A stretch of DNA of 64,000 nt from Punctularia strigosozonata HHB-11173 SS5 (taxonomy: Eukaryota > Basidiomycota > Agaricomycetes > Corticiales > Punctulariaceae), in NCBI RefSeq assembly GCF_000264995.1, contig NW_006767450.1:496403-560402 (forward strand). The letters are read 5' to 3'. Positions within the stretch are counted from its first letter, which is position 1; every line of letters begins with the position of its first letter. The translations under genes and the position numbers were made by a program. The notes below the pieces were generated by a model, which was not told the origin of the DNA, ran no database searches, and was given only the letters and a program-made list of their open reading frames with translations. Shown here piece by piece: positions 12,501-23,000 of the stretch.

Positions 12501-13568
12501 GGTATACGATACACGCCCCCCTTCGAGATCAAAATCGCGAAGAACAAGGACGAAGCGAAAGCGGCGGACACGGCGGACGATGCGGACATAATCGTATACA
12601 CGGACGGATCCGAAATCGACAACAAAGTAGGGGCGGCGGCAACGGTATACAGGCGAGGACGACCCGGTGAGACACTACAGTACCATTTAGGCAGATCTGA
12701 ACACTACGGCATCCCAGAAGCGGAACTCGTCGGAGAGCTCCTAGCGACACACCTGCTCGCCACAAAACTTTGAAGATACGACAGAGCCACCATTGCGCCT
12801 GACAACACCGGCACAATCCAAGCAACACAGAACCAGAGGCCCAGACCTGGACACTACCTCGTAGACGCTATCCTCAAACAGATGGACCAAATCGGAGCGA
12901 GGAGAGGCGGGGATACAGGCATAACGATGAGATGGACGCCAGGACACGTCGGCGTGGAGGGAAACGAATATGTAGATGGCAAGGTGAAGGAGGCAGCTCG
13001 CGGAACGTCCAGCGCGGTGAGAGACCTTCCGATACTCCTCAGAAAGACGCTACCGTACAGCAAAACAGCAGCGACGAAGACCTTCAAGAAGACGATCGCA
13101 GAGAAACTCAACACACACTACCGCAACTCGAAACACCTCACAAGACTCAAACGCACCGACCCGAAGTTCAAAGCATCGCGCTTCTACAAGCTGGCCACCA
13201 GTCTCCCGCGTCAAAACCTCTTGCTACTCGTACAACTACGAACGGGACACGTACCCTTACACAAACACCTATACCGAATACAAGTCATCGAATCCCCGAT
13301 CTGCCCAACCTGCGAACGCGAAGAGGAGTCGGTTCTACACTATCTGCTATACTGCCCAACCTACGACGAACAGCGAGGAGAACTGCAGAGAGAATTAGGG
13401 CGAAAGGCGAGAGAACCAACCTACCTCCTCACGAGCCCACACGCACTGCCGCATTTATTCAGGTACATAGCCCAGACAGGGAGATTCGCGAAATCGCATG
13501 GACAGAAGATCGAACTTGACGAAGCATGGAAGAACCCATTCGAGAAAGAGCAACACCGACAACCCTGA
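9573..13568 (+). pseudogene. LINE ORF2 polyprotein (APE endonuclease, RT, RNase H), two TGA codons
   Basis: One frame runs 1331 codons from the ATGA overlap. Endonuclease: FLWGGDFNRHSPLWDEE (around residue 157), DNVFVTDEIV and KTDHLPILTEID. Reverse transcriptase: HRPISLIKKFAMVYSKCL, FGFRPGRSTTDAM, LLLDIKAAFPHI, GLDQGDPFST and FADD as the active-site box (around residue 712). RNase H (from about residue 1008): YTDGSEID, AELVGELLA, PDNTGT and GNEYVD supply the D-E-D-D set. C-terminal knuckle CPTCEREEESVLHYLLYC. TGA codons interrupt at 11952-11954 (before KSARWLG) and 12771-12773 (inside RNase H). Both would arise from CGA by one C-to-T change. No frameshift is needed anywhere. The element should therefore make no full-length ORF2 protein. 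Confidence 0.92.
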
Positions 13569-13628
13569 AACGACGCGAAGCAGGGGCATAGAGGGAAGAG
13601 ACGGCAGACGCCAAACGGGTGTAGCTTT

Positions 13629-13676
13629 TTACCCTCCGAGATTTTGTCCCACATAGGGTTTTGCCGGAGGGGTTTT
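13629..13676 (+). other. possible hairpin in the LINE 3' UTR
   Basis: CCCTCCG at 13632-13638 pairs with CGGAGGG at 13665-13671 around a 26-nt loop, with T runs on both outer sides. LINE reverse transcriptases of several clades recognise a 3' stem-loop, so this may be the template-recognition structure. Seen by eye only. Confidence 0.4.
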
Positions 13677-13915
13677 TAATGCGCACGCCGCAGGGAGACG
13701 AAGAAGACATACGACGGAGGATACGCGAACCTACACACACCACCCCCACCGCCTACCAGAGGCGTCCAGGCCTAAGGTCGCTCCGCGACCAAGGGCTAGA
13801 AGTTTACGATCGCAAGATTGAGGAGGAGGATGAATTAGCAGTAGAAGTAGTTACAGCCCGTGTACAAGTCTACCATACGGCCCGCCGCTTCGGACTATAA
13901 ACACGGATTAACAAC

Positions 13916-13928
13916 ATACGGCGCATGC
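13916..13928 (+). repeat. target-site duplication, right copy (LINE)
   Basis: ATACGGCGCATGC, identical to the left copy. The F-box-like frame resumes directly after it with AGCACACACGCAG. Confidence 0.92.
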
Positions 13929-14440
13929 AGCACACACGCAGACGCCGCACGGGTTGCTTCGGCCTCGCACTGGAGTTCATCCGCCGCGCCTTTCCCTTCG
14001 TCGAGCACCTTCGCCTCTCCGGCATCGAGAGCTCAGACCGGCTTCCAGCCGTGCTTCGCACCTACCTCGCAATCCATGCCGATTCGGTGAACACGGACAC
14101 TACTCTCCATCCTTTTTACAAGAAGTTCTTGATAGGGCGCCCGGATGAGACGCCGACAATGTCCGTGTTGGTGGACGCGATGAGAGGCATCGCGAGCACG
14201 CTGAGGCGGCTTTACCTGCAGCCACATTGGCATGAGCAGGGGCTTCGGACTTCCTTTCATGGATTCACGGGCCGGTTCGAGGTTGCGTTGAACTGGTTGA
14301 TGAGCCACGACCAGGAGGGGATGTTGGTCGTGCTCCCCGCGCCGGATGAGGCTTCAGCCTCGGAATTGGCCGATTCGCTGTGGTTGGCGAATGCGGAGGG
14401 TTTCGAGCGATGTTGGTCGGCTGATAGGGACACTACATAA

Positions 14441-14822
14441 GGTGGAGAGTGTGGGTTTCAACTTCTCGCCGCTGTACGCTCGAGCAGGGATCGGTATCTG
14501 ACTCAGTAGCTCGACAAGCGGTTGGTTTTCACCGACGTGGCACTTTGACTCCCCATCGTGTGCACTGGGCTACTAGCCACCCGGGATGTCTGCGCGAATA
14601 CTTCTGTTGACAACTCGTCTCCGGACGAACCACGACTTTAAAGTTACAAAACAGATATATCGTAATGACCATAGGGCACAGCGGCACACACAACTAAATT
14701 CGCTCATCGAGTCCAACCTGAGGCGCCAAACTTTCCCATCCGTACGGTGGCCATGCCAGGAATGATGTTGCGCTCTTCCGTGAACAAGCTAGCACCAAGC
14801 TTCTTCCGACGACGTATCTCGT
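14441..14822. other. intergenic
   Basis: 3' flanks of two genes facing each other (the LINE-split F-box-like gene and the minus-strand F-box-like copy). Nothing else is recognised. Confidence 0.5.
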
Positions 14823-15849
14823 TCAAGATCCATATCCCTCGTCTTCCGAGTCCAACCAGTAAGCCTCTGGCGGTGGCAACCATCCCCGACTCTTCATCTG
14901 CTCTGTGAACACACGCGCACGCTCCCAAACGCTGTCCCCCCCGAACGCCTCCCTCTCCCAGTCGTCCTCCAACTCGTCCCACCTCGTTACCACGAAGACC
15001 AGCCCGTCGTTGCGCCCGTCCACCGGCACACCCAGTCCCACGTACTCGGCGAGCATGATCCAGTCCCGAAGCGAGATCTCCTCCGTGACCTCGAACACGA
15101 CCATCTCGAGGCCCGCGAGCGCGTCGCTCGCGCTGTGCTTGACGAAGAACGAACAGTCCACGAGACGGACGAAGCCGAAGGCGAGGTGCGTGAGGTTGCG
15201 GAACTGGAGCCAGCAGCCGGTACGTGCTCGCATGCCCGGTGAAGATCGTCGCCTGCTCCGTGATGCGCAGGCGGTTGACGGCGTCGACGTGGACAACCGC
15301 GTTCCTTTCCCCCGGGCCCCCGCCTTCCTCCGCGTAGATCCGAGGGATGGCGCGCAGCGCGAGGTCGACCGGCTCCTCTCGCGTGTCGCCGCCGCCGCCG
15401 CCGCTTTTTGACGGGGGCAGGGCGCAGGCCGCGCGGCGGATGCGTTCGAGGACGCGGTCGGGGCAGCGCCGTCCGGCCCAGCCGACGGACTGGAGGTTGG
15501 GAAAGATCTGACGGAGGTTGGCGAGCAGCGTCGGGTCGAGAGGGATGCCGGCGCGGACGTCGATCTGGTGGAAGGGCGGGTCGACCTCGCCGTAGCCGTC
15601 CAGCCAGAGTCGGCGGACGTGATGGGAGCGGGGGGCGGGCGCTCGGCGCTGCGTCGTCTCCGCGAGCCACCCGTCGAACAGGGCGGCGTCGCCTTTGCGG
15701 TGGGTCGCGATGGTGGCGTATAGGTGCGGCTGGGCGAGCCGCTGCGTCCATGGCGCGACGAGGCAGAGGGTGCGGGCCGTCGTTCGGTCGGCGGCGGCGG
15801 CGGCCTCGATGATACCCTCCAGAGCGTCGATGGATAGGCAGGCAGGCAT
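14823..15849 (-). pseudogene. F-box-like family protein, one frameshift (LCLVASW family copy 1)
   Basis: The start MPACLSIDALEGIIEAAAAA aligns with MPALLPTETLMDIFEWASAT of the intact neighbour at 17268, so I place the start at 15849. LCLVAPWTQRLAQPHLYATI and HHVRRLWLDG follow in one frame down to about 15230. The rest (LQFRNLTHLAFGF, DDWEREAFGGDSVWERARVF, stop near 14823) lies in another frame. The neighbour has no intron here, so this is a one-step frameshift near 15215-15235, either a real lesion or a sequencing error. The middle is much more GC-rich than its paralogues, and a GGC/GCC-rich run encodes a short Gly stretch. Members look like F-box proteins with a C-terminal leucine-rich part. 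Function unknown. Confidence 0.75.
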
Positions 15850-16227
15850 CCGGGGCGTTTTCTTTTTGCGCGAATTCGCTGGCCATGGCTCACGAACATC
15901 CCGACCTTTCATGCAAGTGGTCAGATCGATGTTTTAGGACATTGGCGTACTCGATGCATGGGGCACGAGCATATCTGGACTTTCCGTATCAGCCTCAAAC
16001 CCAGCAAAGAAGATATCAGCGTTTTCCATCGTGGCGCGAGTGGGCTCTGATGGTAGTGATTTGCAATTGGCTATATATTCGCGGAAGAGAAGCGTACAGA
16101 GACCATGTTCGTTGTCGTTTCTGGTGGTTACACTCCAAACCCTATACAAGAAGATATTGACGCAGTATGAAGCCATGCGGTATGAGCCGTTCAACGGTAT
16201 AATCTCTCGTCATCGTCCTACCAGTGG
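15850..16227. other. intergenic
   Basis: Separates two tandem minus-strand F-box-like copies. It holds the 5' flank of the first and the 3' flank of the second. No other feature is seen. Confidence 0.5.
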
Positions 16228-17268
16228 CTACCAGTGACGGAACTCTCGAGGCACTTTCCAGTTGTTATCTCTGAGTCGCTGGGTGAACGCCCGTGCGCGC
16301 TCCCAAATGCTCTCGCCTCCGAAAGCCTCGCTCTCCCATTGATCTTCGTCCAGGAGCGATGGGCAGGTAAACACCCTCTGTTCGCCGTTCTTGTGCTGCG
16401 CACGGTGGTATCTGACCAGCTCCAGGGCCCCGTCCCAATTCGAGCGATAGAAGATGTCCACCTCGATCACCACCATCTGCAGGTTTTTGAGAGGCGCAGA
16501 GTCCCGTTCGGCGAACCAGAGTTCGCCGTCGCCGTACTTTCTGTACCCGAAGCTGAGGTGCGTCAGGTTGTGGTACTGCGTGAGCATGTACCAAAAGTTG
16601 CTCTCCAAGACCTCGTCGCCTTCGAGTTGGGCTCCGGGTCGGAAACGCAAATGCGTGATCTCGTCGAAGGCGGCGTTATGTTCCTCGTCCGCGTGTTGAA
16701 GGTCCGGGACCTCGTTGACGGTGAGATGCACGTGCTTGCCACCGGGTGGCGGCAGCCCGTACGGTGCGTTACCCGGGTCCCTCTCAGTCAGAGTAGGCGT
16801 CGGGAGCGACGACAGCGCCCGGCGGATGCGATCGAAAGTGAGCCTGGGCTGGTCCCACCCGAAAAGGCTGTTTTCGCGCCGCCATTCGTCCCAGCCGAGG
16901 GACCGCAGACGAGGAAACGCGAGTCGGAGCTGAGCGAAGAGCACGGGCTCGAGCGGTAGGCCGTTTACGGCGGGTGCCTGATGCGCCCGCGATGGATCGG
17001 GCTTCGTGTAGCGAAATGCTATCCAGAGGTTCCGGACGTGTTCTGCGCCCGGCGGCGCCTTCCTGGTCTTCCTCATTTCGGCCAACCACCGTTCGAGAAG
17101 TTTGGCGTCGCCCTTGTACTCCGTCTTGATGGTCGCGTAGAGATGCCGCTCTGCCAGTGGCTTCGTCCAGGATGCTACAAGGCAGAGGTTGAATGCCGTG
17201 TGGCGATCCGTGGCGGAGGCCCATTCGAAGATGTCCATGAGGGTCTCAGTAGGCAGAAGAGCCGGCAT
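16228..17268 (-). CDS. F-box-like family protein (LCLVASW family copy 2), intact
   Basis: Single exon, 346 residues from MPALLPTETLMDIFEWASAT. An in-frame ATG 12 codons upstream (17304) exists, but paralogues begin at MPxLLP. Conserved marks: DRHTAFNLCLVASWTKPLAE and RHLYATIKTEYKGDA near the N-terminus, AEHVRNLWIAFR, FPRLRSLGWDEW, YHNLTHLSFGYRK, and the C-terminal block WESEAFGGESIWERARAFTQ. The N-terminal 40 residues fit a diverged F-box and the rest fits irregular leucine-rich repeats; a role as a ubiquitin-ligase adaptor is inferred, not shown. It lies in tandem with a frameshifted copy downstream. Three relatives stand at 34-37 kb. Confidence 0.8.
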   Translation of the reverse strand: MPALLPTETLMDIFEWASATDRHTAFNLCLVASWTKPLAERHLYATIKTEYKGDAKLLERWLAEMRKTRKAPPGAEHVRNLWIAFRYTKPDPSRAHQAPAVNGLPLEPVLFAQLRLAFPRLRSLGWDEWRRENSLFGWDQPRLTFDRIRRALSSLPTPTLTERDPGNAPYGLPPPGGKHVHLTVNEVPDLQHADEEHNAAFDEITHLRFRPGAQLEGDEVLESNFWYMLTQYHNLTHLSFGYRKYGDGELWFAERDSAPLKNLQMVVIEVDIFYRSNWDGALELVRYHRAQHKNGEQRVFTCPSLLDEDQWESEAFGGESIWERARAFTQRLRDNNWKVPREFRHW

Positions 17269-18836
17269 TGGTTGTAGTTTAGAGATGGGAGGCTCCGATT
17301 TCACAACGATGTTCGTGGGATGGGAGTGTCAGACACGCCCAGCGCCAAGGATTTCAACATCCCCAGCACAATGAACAGGGTGAACAATGAACATTTTACC
17401 ACAATGGATGGGACCTGCGATCATTCTGCACGTGAGAAAACGTTATAGATCATACAGACCGCTACTGGTGGCTTGTTTAGGAATCCCTCTGAATCCCTGC
17501 CATGAGTAGCTCTCCAGGAGCGGCGTGAAGCTCCACCAACGGTGCAGAATAGTCGACCGCTGCCTTGCGCGATGCATCACGAGTTGTTAACTATATAGCC
17601 AGGATATTTGCCGCGAGACATACCGCGATGGAGGATTGTCGAACCGTGTTCGGAAGGTAAATAGAAATGCTATAATGAAACCCCTCTCCACACGCAGTTC
17701 CGGTGCTGTGGTCAGAGGCCACAACATAAACCTGTTCGACGAGTAAGTCCGGCATACGAACATGAGCATCGGAGGAACGACTAACTTCCATTCCCGGTGG
17801 TGCGAACACCTGCAGTTCCTTCTTCATACGATTCGCCATGGCTGAGAATATGGTGAGTACCACCGGAGAGGATAATATTGCCATAAAAACACGACGGGTG
17901 CCTATGCCGCACTTCATGATACAATCCAACCTGCGAGTCCTGCAAGTCAACATGAACTTCACTGCGAGCGCTCTGACGCGCCGAAAATGGGGTCTCCCCG
18001 TTGACTCTGGAAAGCCTGAACGCGGTAAGGACGGCGAAGAGGAGTCGTGCGAAGGGAGTGACGAGGAGAGGAGACGAGAGCGGACGAGGAGAATGAGACC
18101 AATCCGTCGGTCATAACGGCAACGGAGCCGTACGTACAAACTTACGTTTTCTCTACTCAATCATCACCGTCACACTCCACTAACGGATGGGGATGTGCGT
18201 GTTATCAAGACGGCCTTAATCCACTGTTCGAGAATGGGGTTAATCTCTTCGTGTGATGCATTGTGACCGAGATCAAACAACGACCGACGCGCGCGTTATC
18301 TGCAGCGAACCTGCAAGGATATCGATGTTTGGCTTCGAGAGTCTTCAACTTTGCACTAGTTTGCAATCTCGTAAGTCGTGGAGAGTCTTGCTCGCATGGG
18401 AAGCGCCAGGCCGTTCTTCCGAAGCGATCTCTGCCGCAATCCACAATGTTCATTTTGGACGTGCGTCTTACGCTCCATATCGTAGTCGGGGAGATCCTGC
18501 CATCCTAGGTCTTGCCTGCGGCTCGCCATGTCACCAGTTAGTCACGATTCCCCACAATCGTGGCTCCGTTTCTTACATGCTACAATCTTAGCCTTCGAAC
18601 GTATGTAAGGGAAGTGAATGGCACGCGGTTCCGAGAAGATGGGGACGAGGCGCCCCTGATATCACGTGTGCCATTGAATGAAAATTCAAAATCAAAGCTC
18701 AGTGGTGGTGCCTGCCAGTGCATCGCTGTCCGGCAACGCAGGAACGATACATAATCGCGCTGCTCGTCGAACGCGCCGTAAAGCCCCCTAATATCGCGCT
18801 CGACCTCCCTCTCGACTCTCCTCGCCGCCCCCGACG
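17269..18836. other. intergenic; one doubtful minus-strand frame
   Basis: A 189-residue open frame occupies 17591-18160 on the minus strand but shows no known domain, no splice pattern and unremarkable composition, so I do not call it. The last 50 bp before 18837 (ACCTCCCTCTCGACTCTCC) are a pyrimidine-rich leader of the NEP1 gene. Confidence 0.45.
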
Positions 18837-20239
18837 ATGGCCAGCACCCTCCCCCGCCGCAGACGACACTCCGGCTCCTCGCCCAGCTCCGCCAAGCCGT
18901 TCGCGCCCACCCCGGCCTCGCGCGCCATCGACATCGCGGACCCCCTCCCGCGGCCCAAGTCGACGCCCGTCGACGAGGGCCGGCCCCAGCGCAGGCGGCG
19001 CGCCAACCCTGACACCTCCTCGTCCGACTCGGAGCTCGACGACGACGGCGACGACGACGGCGACGCGGCGCCGGAAAAAGGCATGCTGATCGATGAGGAG
19101 CTCGAAGGAGCGGGAGATTCCCGAGGAGGCGCTGCTGCCCCTGTCCCGAACCACGACCTCCACCACGCCCCTCCTTCTCCCCGCCACCCGCACCCAGAAA
19201 CCGGCAAGCCGTCGATCGCAGACCGCCCGACCCGCCCGCTGCCCAACTCGAAGGTGAAGAGGACCATGAACCCGAACCCGGGCCCCGCGAACCCGTCCAT
19301 GCTCCCCGTGCAGGCGCACGTCCCCAAGGGCGGCGTCAACTCGAGCCAGAGGAGGCTGTACGTGATCCTCGAGCAGGCGTGCCTGGAGAGCTACCGCGTC
19401 ACGAGCGGCCCGAAGGGCAAGGGCGACGGCGTCAAGTACGCGCTCCTCAACTGCGACGATCACCAGGGCATACTCGCGAAGATGAACAGGGACATCGCGG
19501 ATGCTCGGCCGGACATCACGCACCAGGTGGGTATCGTAGCCTCTTGCGCGAGAAAAAAAATGAGATCTCTGATGAGTTCTGTGCGCAGTGCCTCCTGACC
19601 CTCCTCGACTCGCCCTTGAACAAGGCTGGGAAGCTTCAGGTCTTCATTCACACCACGAAGGGCGTCCTCATCGAGATAAACCCTTCCGTGCGCATCCCTC
19701 GAACGTTCAAGCGCTTCAGCGGGCTCATGGGTGCGTCGTGCTATTGCATGGGAGAAAGATGTCGCTGAAAAATTGTCTGGTCCAGTGCAACTCCTGCACA
19801 AGCTCTCGATCCGCGGCGTCAACGGCCCAGAAAAACTTCTAAAGGTCATCAAAGTGCGTATCGACTCTTTTCTCTCCTATCGATCCGCCCACATCTGATG
19901 CCCTGTGCAGAATCCCGTCACCGACCACCTCCCCGTCAACACTATCAAACTCAGTACGTTCCCGCCCTGTGTCTCCACGCTCTCCACGCTCTCCGCTCTC
20001 TCTCTCTCTTTCATCTGACCGGCGTCTCTTTTCTCCCATTCCAGCCCTATCTGGCGACGCCAAGACGGTCCGCCTCTCCGAATACCTCCGCACCCTGCCC
20101 GAGACGCACTCGATCGCCATCTTCGTCGGCGCGATGGCGCGCGGCAAGGACGACTTTGCCGACCACGTCGCGGACCACAAGATCTCGATCAGCAACTATC
20201 CGCTGAGCGCCAGCGTCGCGTGCGGAAAGGTGCGTGTGC

Positions 20240-20278
<39 letters not shown>

Positions 20279-21001
20279 NNNNNNNNNNNNNNNNNNNNNN
20301 NNNNNNNNNNNNNNNNNNNNNNNNNNNNNNNNNNNNNNNNNNNNNNNNNNNNNNNNNNNNNNNNNNNNNNNNNNNNNNNNNNNNNNNNNNNNNNNNNNNN
20401 NNNNNNNNNNNNNNNNNNNNNNNNNNNNNNNNNNNNNNNNNNNNNNNNNNNNNNNNNNNNNNNNNNNNNNNNNNNNNNNNNNNNNNNNNNNNNNNNNNNN
20501 NNNNNNNNNNNNNNNNNNNNNNNNNNNNNNNNNNNNNNNNNNNNNNNNNNNNNNNNNNNNNNNNNNNNNNNNNNNNNNNNNNNNNNNNNNNNNNNNNNNN
20601 NNNNNNNNNNNNNNNNNNNNNNNNNNNNNNNNNNNNNNNNNNNNNNNNNNNNNNNNNNNNNNNNNNNNNNNNNNNNNNNNNNNNNNNNNNNNNNNNNNNN
20701 NNNNNNNNNNNNNNNNNNNNNNNNNNNNNNNNNNNNNNNNNNNNNNNNNNNNNNNNNNNNNNNNNNNNNNNNNNNNNNNNNNNNNNNNNNNNNNNNNNNN
20801 NNNNNNNNNNNNNNNNNNNNNNNNNNNNNNNNNNNNNNNNNNNNNNNNNNNNNNNNNNNNNNNNNNNNNNNNNNNNNNNNNNNNNNNNNNNNNNNNGCCC
20901 CCCCCCCCCCCCCCCCCCTTCCCGTATCGACAACGGCACGAGCTGACCCGCGTTATACCTAGTTCTGCTGCGCACTGGAGGACCTGTGGGACGTCTTATG
21001 A
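18837..21001 (+). CDS. EMG1: 18S rRNA pseudouridine N1-methyltransferase EMG1/NEP1
   Basis: Six exons: 18837-19526, 19589-19730, 19786-19853, 19911-19953, 20045-20229, 20963-21001; 388 residues. The SPOUT-fold enzyme methylates a hypermodified pseudouridine of 18S rRNA and is needed for small-subunit assembly in the nucleolus. The catalytic domain starts near residue 163 with [17 protein letters not shown]. Family marks: [73 protein letters not shown] and, at the end, [14 protein letters not shown] joined to [12 protein letters not shown]. Family members are usually about 250 residues. Here a 160-residue basic and acidic disordered N-terminus (with a DDDGDDDGD run) is added. The last intron contains long poly-C runs and the assembly gap. 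Confidence 0.95.
20279..20896. other. assembly gap (618 N) between poly-C runs
   Basis: The gap is flanked by 39 C at 20240-20278 and about 21 C at 20898-20918. It sits in the last intron of NEP1, so no NEP1 coding sequence is lost. The true length is unknown. Confidence 0.98.
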
Positions 21002-21800
21002 GTCCTCTTTCGTCCCGGCCGCGCCCCTGCTGCTGCTGCTGCTGTCGCTGTCGTTAGGTATATCTGAGATTTAGGTTTTCTGCTGTGACTTGTGCTCTCC
21101 CGCCCCTGGTTTCTGTTTTTCCTTTCTTTCTGCCGACTGCTGTAGTGTTATCTCTTGCCCTTGCGACTCCCTTCCCACATTCGGAACGGCATCAACTGCA
21201 CATCCTCCCTCCCCTTGTATTTTTACGTATTCCTAGCGTACCACTACCTACCACCTACCAACCCCCCTACGTACCACCACGAATCGAAAAAGCCCCCCCA
21301 CGACGCAACCGCGACTCAACTCGCGGGCATCAGGGGGTGGCATTACTCTCGTCTACACATGCGTCGTGCGATCTTCTCAAAGGGTTTTTTACGTACGAAA
21401 AACTGTATGAATCAGGGGGGGAAAGCGGAAGATCACCATGATCGTTACAGCCAGGATTGGGTGGTAGACGGACTAAAGATACGCGTGGCGCGATGACTTC
21501 AAGTGTATGCAGGCATCTCGGAGTAACAACGTGATGCGCGCCTACACAGGGCCGTCAGCGCGCCCCGCTCAGGTCCAGCGCACCCATTGATCCTCCTATC
21601 ACCTCCCTCCACGATCGCCCCTCCTTCCCTCCCCCCACTTGCATCCTCGACGACCCTCCGCTCAACGGCTGGCAATACAAAACACTAACTCGATCCTTTC
21701 CCAACTCCGCACCCGTCCTTTCACGCAGGGGCACGCTTTTTGCTCTGTAATAGATAGACACCTTCCCGCCCCCCGCGCTCGCCACGACCGATTATCGATA
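21002..21800. other. intergenic, pyrimidine-rich
   Basis: 3' flank of NEP1 and 5' flank of SEC14. C- and CT-rich tracts occur throughout (for example CCTCCTATCACCTCCCTCC). No coding signal is seen. Confidence 0.5.
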
Positions 21801-23000
21801 ATGTCCGACCCGCGCCAGCTCCCGCCCGACGTGACGGACCCGAACTACAAGCCGCTGTCCGGGCGGATAGGCAACCTGACGGAGGCGCAGTACGAGGCGC
21901 TGGTGCAGTTCAAGAAGGAGCTCCAAGATGAGGGCGTGTTCGTGCCCGAGCGGATGGACGACGCTACGCTGCTGCGGTGAGTGTAGATCGCCGTTCTAAT
22001 CGCCGTTTAATCGCGGCGTTTTTCCTTCCTTCATTCCTTTTTTTCCCTTTTTTGTTTTGTTTTTTTGGGTTACTGAAGGGGAACGGCGGGGAACCTGATC
22101 GCGTTTTTTTTTGTTCTTTGTTTTGCGTTCATCCCAGGTTTTTGAGGGCGAGGCAGTTCGACGTGCCCAATGCGAAGGCCATGCTCGTCAACGCGGAGAA
22201 GTGGAGAAGGGAGTTTGGCGTCGACGAGCTCGTCAAGTGAGTTTTTTGTTGAGAAGAGCGCCCGCTGCCGTGTGGGGGTTGGCCTCTCTCCCCCCGCCCC
22301 CTCTCCCCCCCTTGCATCGCATCCCGTGCCTGACGGACACGATCGACAGGACGTTCGACTTCAAGGAACAGGCACAGGTCGACAAGTACTACCCGCAGTA
22401 TTATCACAAGATGGACAAGGTGCGCGGATCGGTCTCTCTCTCGCCTGCGCCGATCACAAAACGGCCCGACTGATCTGCGCGCAGGACGGCCGGCCGCTCT
22501 ACGTGCAGCAGCTCGGCAAGCTCGACGTCAAGGCGCTCTACGCGATCACGACGCCGGAGCGGATGCTGCAGCGGCTCGTGTGCGAGTACGAAAAGTACCT
22601 GACCGAGCGGCTGCCCGCGTGCTCCAAGGCGGTCGGGCACCCGGTCGAGACGACGTGCACGATCATGGACCTCCAGAACGTCTCGCTCTCGTCCTTCTAC
22701 CGCGTCAAGGACTACGTGAACGCGGCGTCGACCATCGGCCAGAACTACTACCCGGAGTGCATGGGCAAGTTCTTCATCATCAACGCCCCCTGGGGGTTCA
22801 GCACCGTCTGGGGGTTCATCAAGCCCTGGCTCGACCCCGTCACGGTGTCCAAGATCGATATACTCGGGAGCGGATACAAGGACAGGCTGCTCGCGCAGGT
22901 GCCGGCGGAGAATCTGCCGAAGGAGTTTGGAGGGCGGTGCCAGTGCGCGGGCGGCTGCTCGCTGAGCGACGCCGGCCCGTGGAACCCGCAATCGCAATGA
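21801..23000 (+). CDS. SEC14: SEC14-type phosphatidylinositol/phosphatidylcholine transfer protein
   Basis: Four exons: 21801-21976, 22138-22236, 22350-22419, 22485-23000; 286 residues, close to yeast Sec14 (about 300). An N-terminal CRAL-TRIO-N helix bundle ([40 protein letters not shown]) is followed by the lipid-binding domain: [79 protein letters not shown] and [14 protein letters not shown]. It ends [14 protein letters not shown], the usual SDxGPW tail. The protein exchanges PI and PC between membranes and keeps Golgi PI4P and diacylglycerol in balance for secretion. Introns interrupt only the N-terminal third. Confidence 0.95.

Larger units (their letters stand above)
7575..13915 (+). 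mobile_element. non-LTR retrotransposon (LINE), Tad1-like, almost complete
   Basis: About 6.34 kb between 13-bp target duplications. Order: 160-bp 5' leader; ORF1 with three CCHC knuckles; ORF2 with APE-type endonuclease, reverse transcriptase, RNase H and a C-terminal CCHC-like knuckle; about 350-bp 3' UTR without a poly(A) tail. APE plus RT plus RNase H plus C-terminal knuckle is the architecture of the Tad1 and I clades; Tad1 is the usual fungal one, so I place it there by inference. The ends are set by the duplication, so they may be off by a few bases of microhomology. The target duplication is perfect and the host frame beyond it is unbroken, which argues for a fairly young insertion. 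ORF2 nevertheless holds two in-frame TGA codons. Confidence 0.95.
6932..14440 (+). pseudogene. F-box-like gene interrupted by a LINE
   Basis: The 5' part (6932-7574) starts MNTSPIEVLDVIFAYACL, an F-box-like N-terminus, with ALSRVSKVVRAVSARSRFRS, as in basidiomycete F-box/LRR proteins that act as SCF ubiquitin-ligase adaptors. The 3' part (13929-14440) continues with FPFVEHLRLSGIESSDRLP and ends at TAA. A LINE occupies 7575-13915. The 13-bp sequence ATACGGCGCATGC stands on both sides (7562-7574 and 13916-13928). Removing the LINE with one repeat copy leaves a single-exon frame of 384 residues without a break, so the host gene was intact when hit. As it stands, the upstream part runs into LINE sequence and stops at 7660, so the allele should be non-functional. 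What the gene targets is unknown. Confidence 0.9.

Noticed and set aside
11952-12773. TGA read-through or selenocysteine in LINE ORF2
   Set aside because: No known need for it in this family, no supporting structure seen, and both codons fit simple CGA-to-TGA mutation.
17591-18160. 189-residue minus-strand open frame
   Set aside because: No domain, no splice support, no clear codon bias. It may be chance.
19969-21074. Frames running through the N gap
   Set aside because: The run of N reads as open by default. The flanking NEP1 exons account for the coding sequence.
22021-22110. T-rich run as a terminator
   Set aside because: It lies inside the first SEC14 intron and serves as a polypyrimidine tract.
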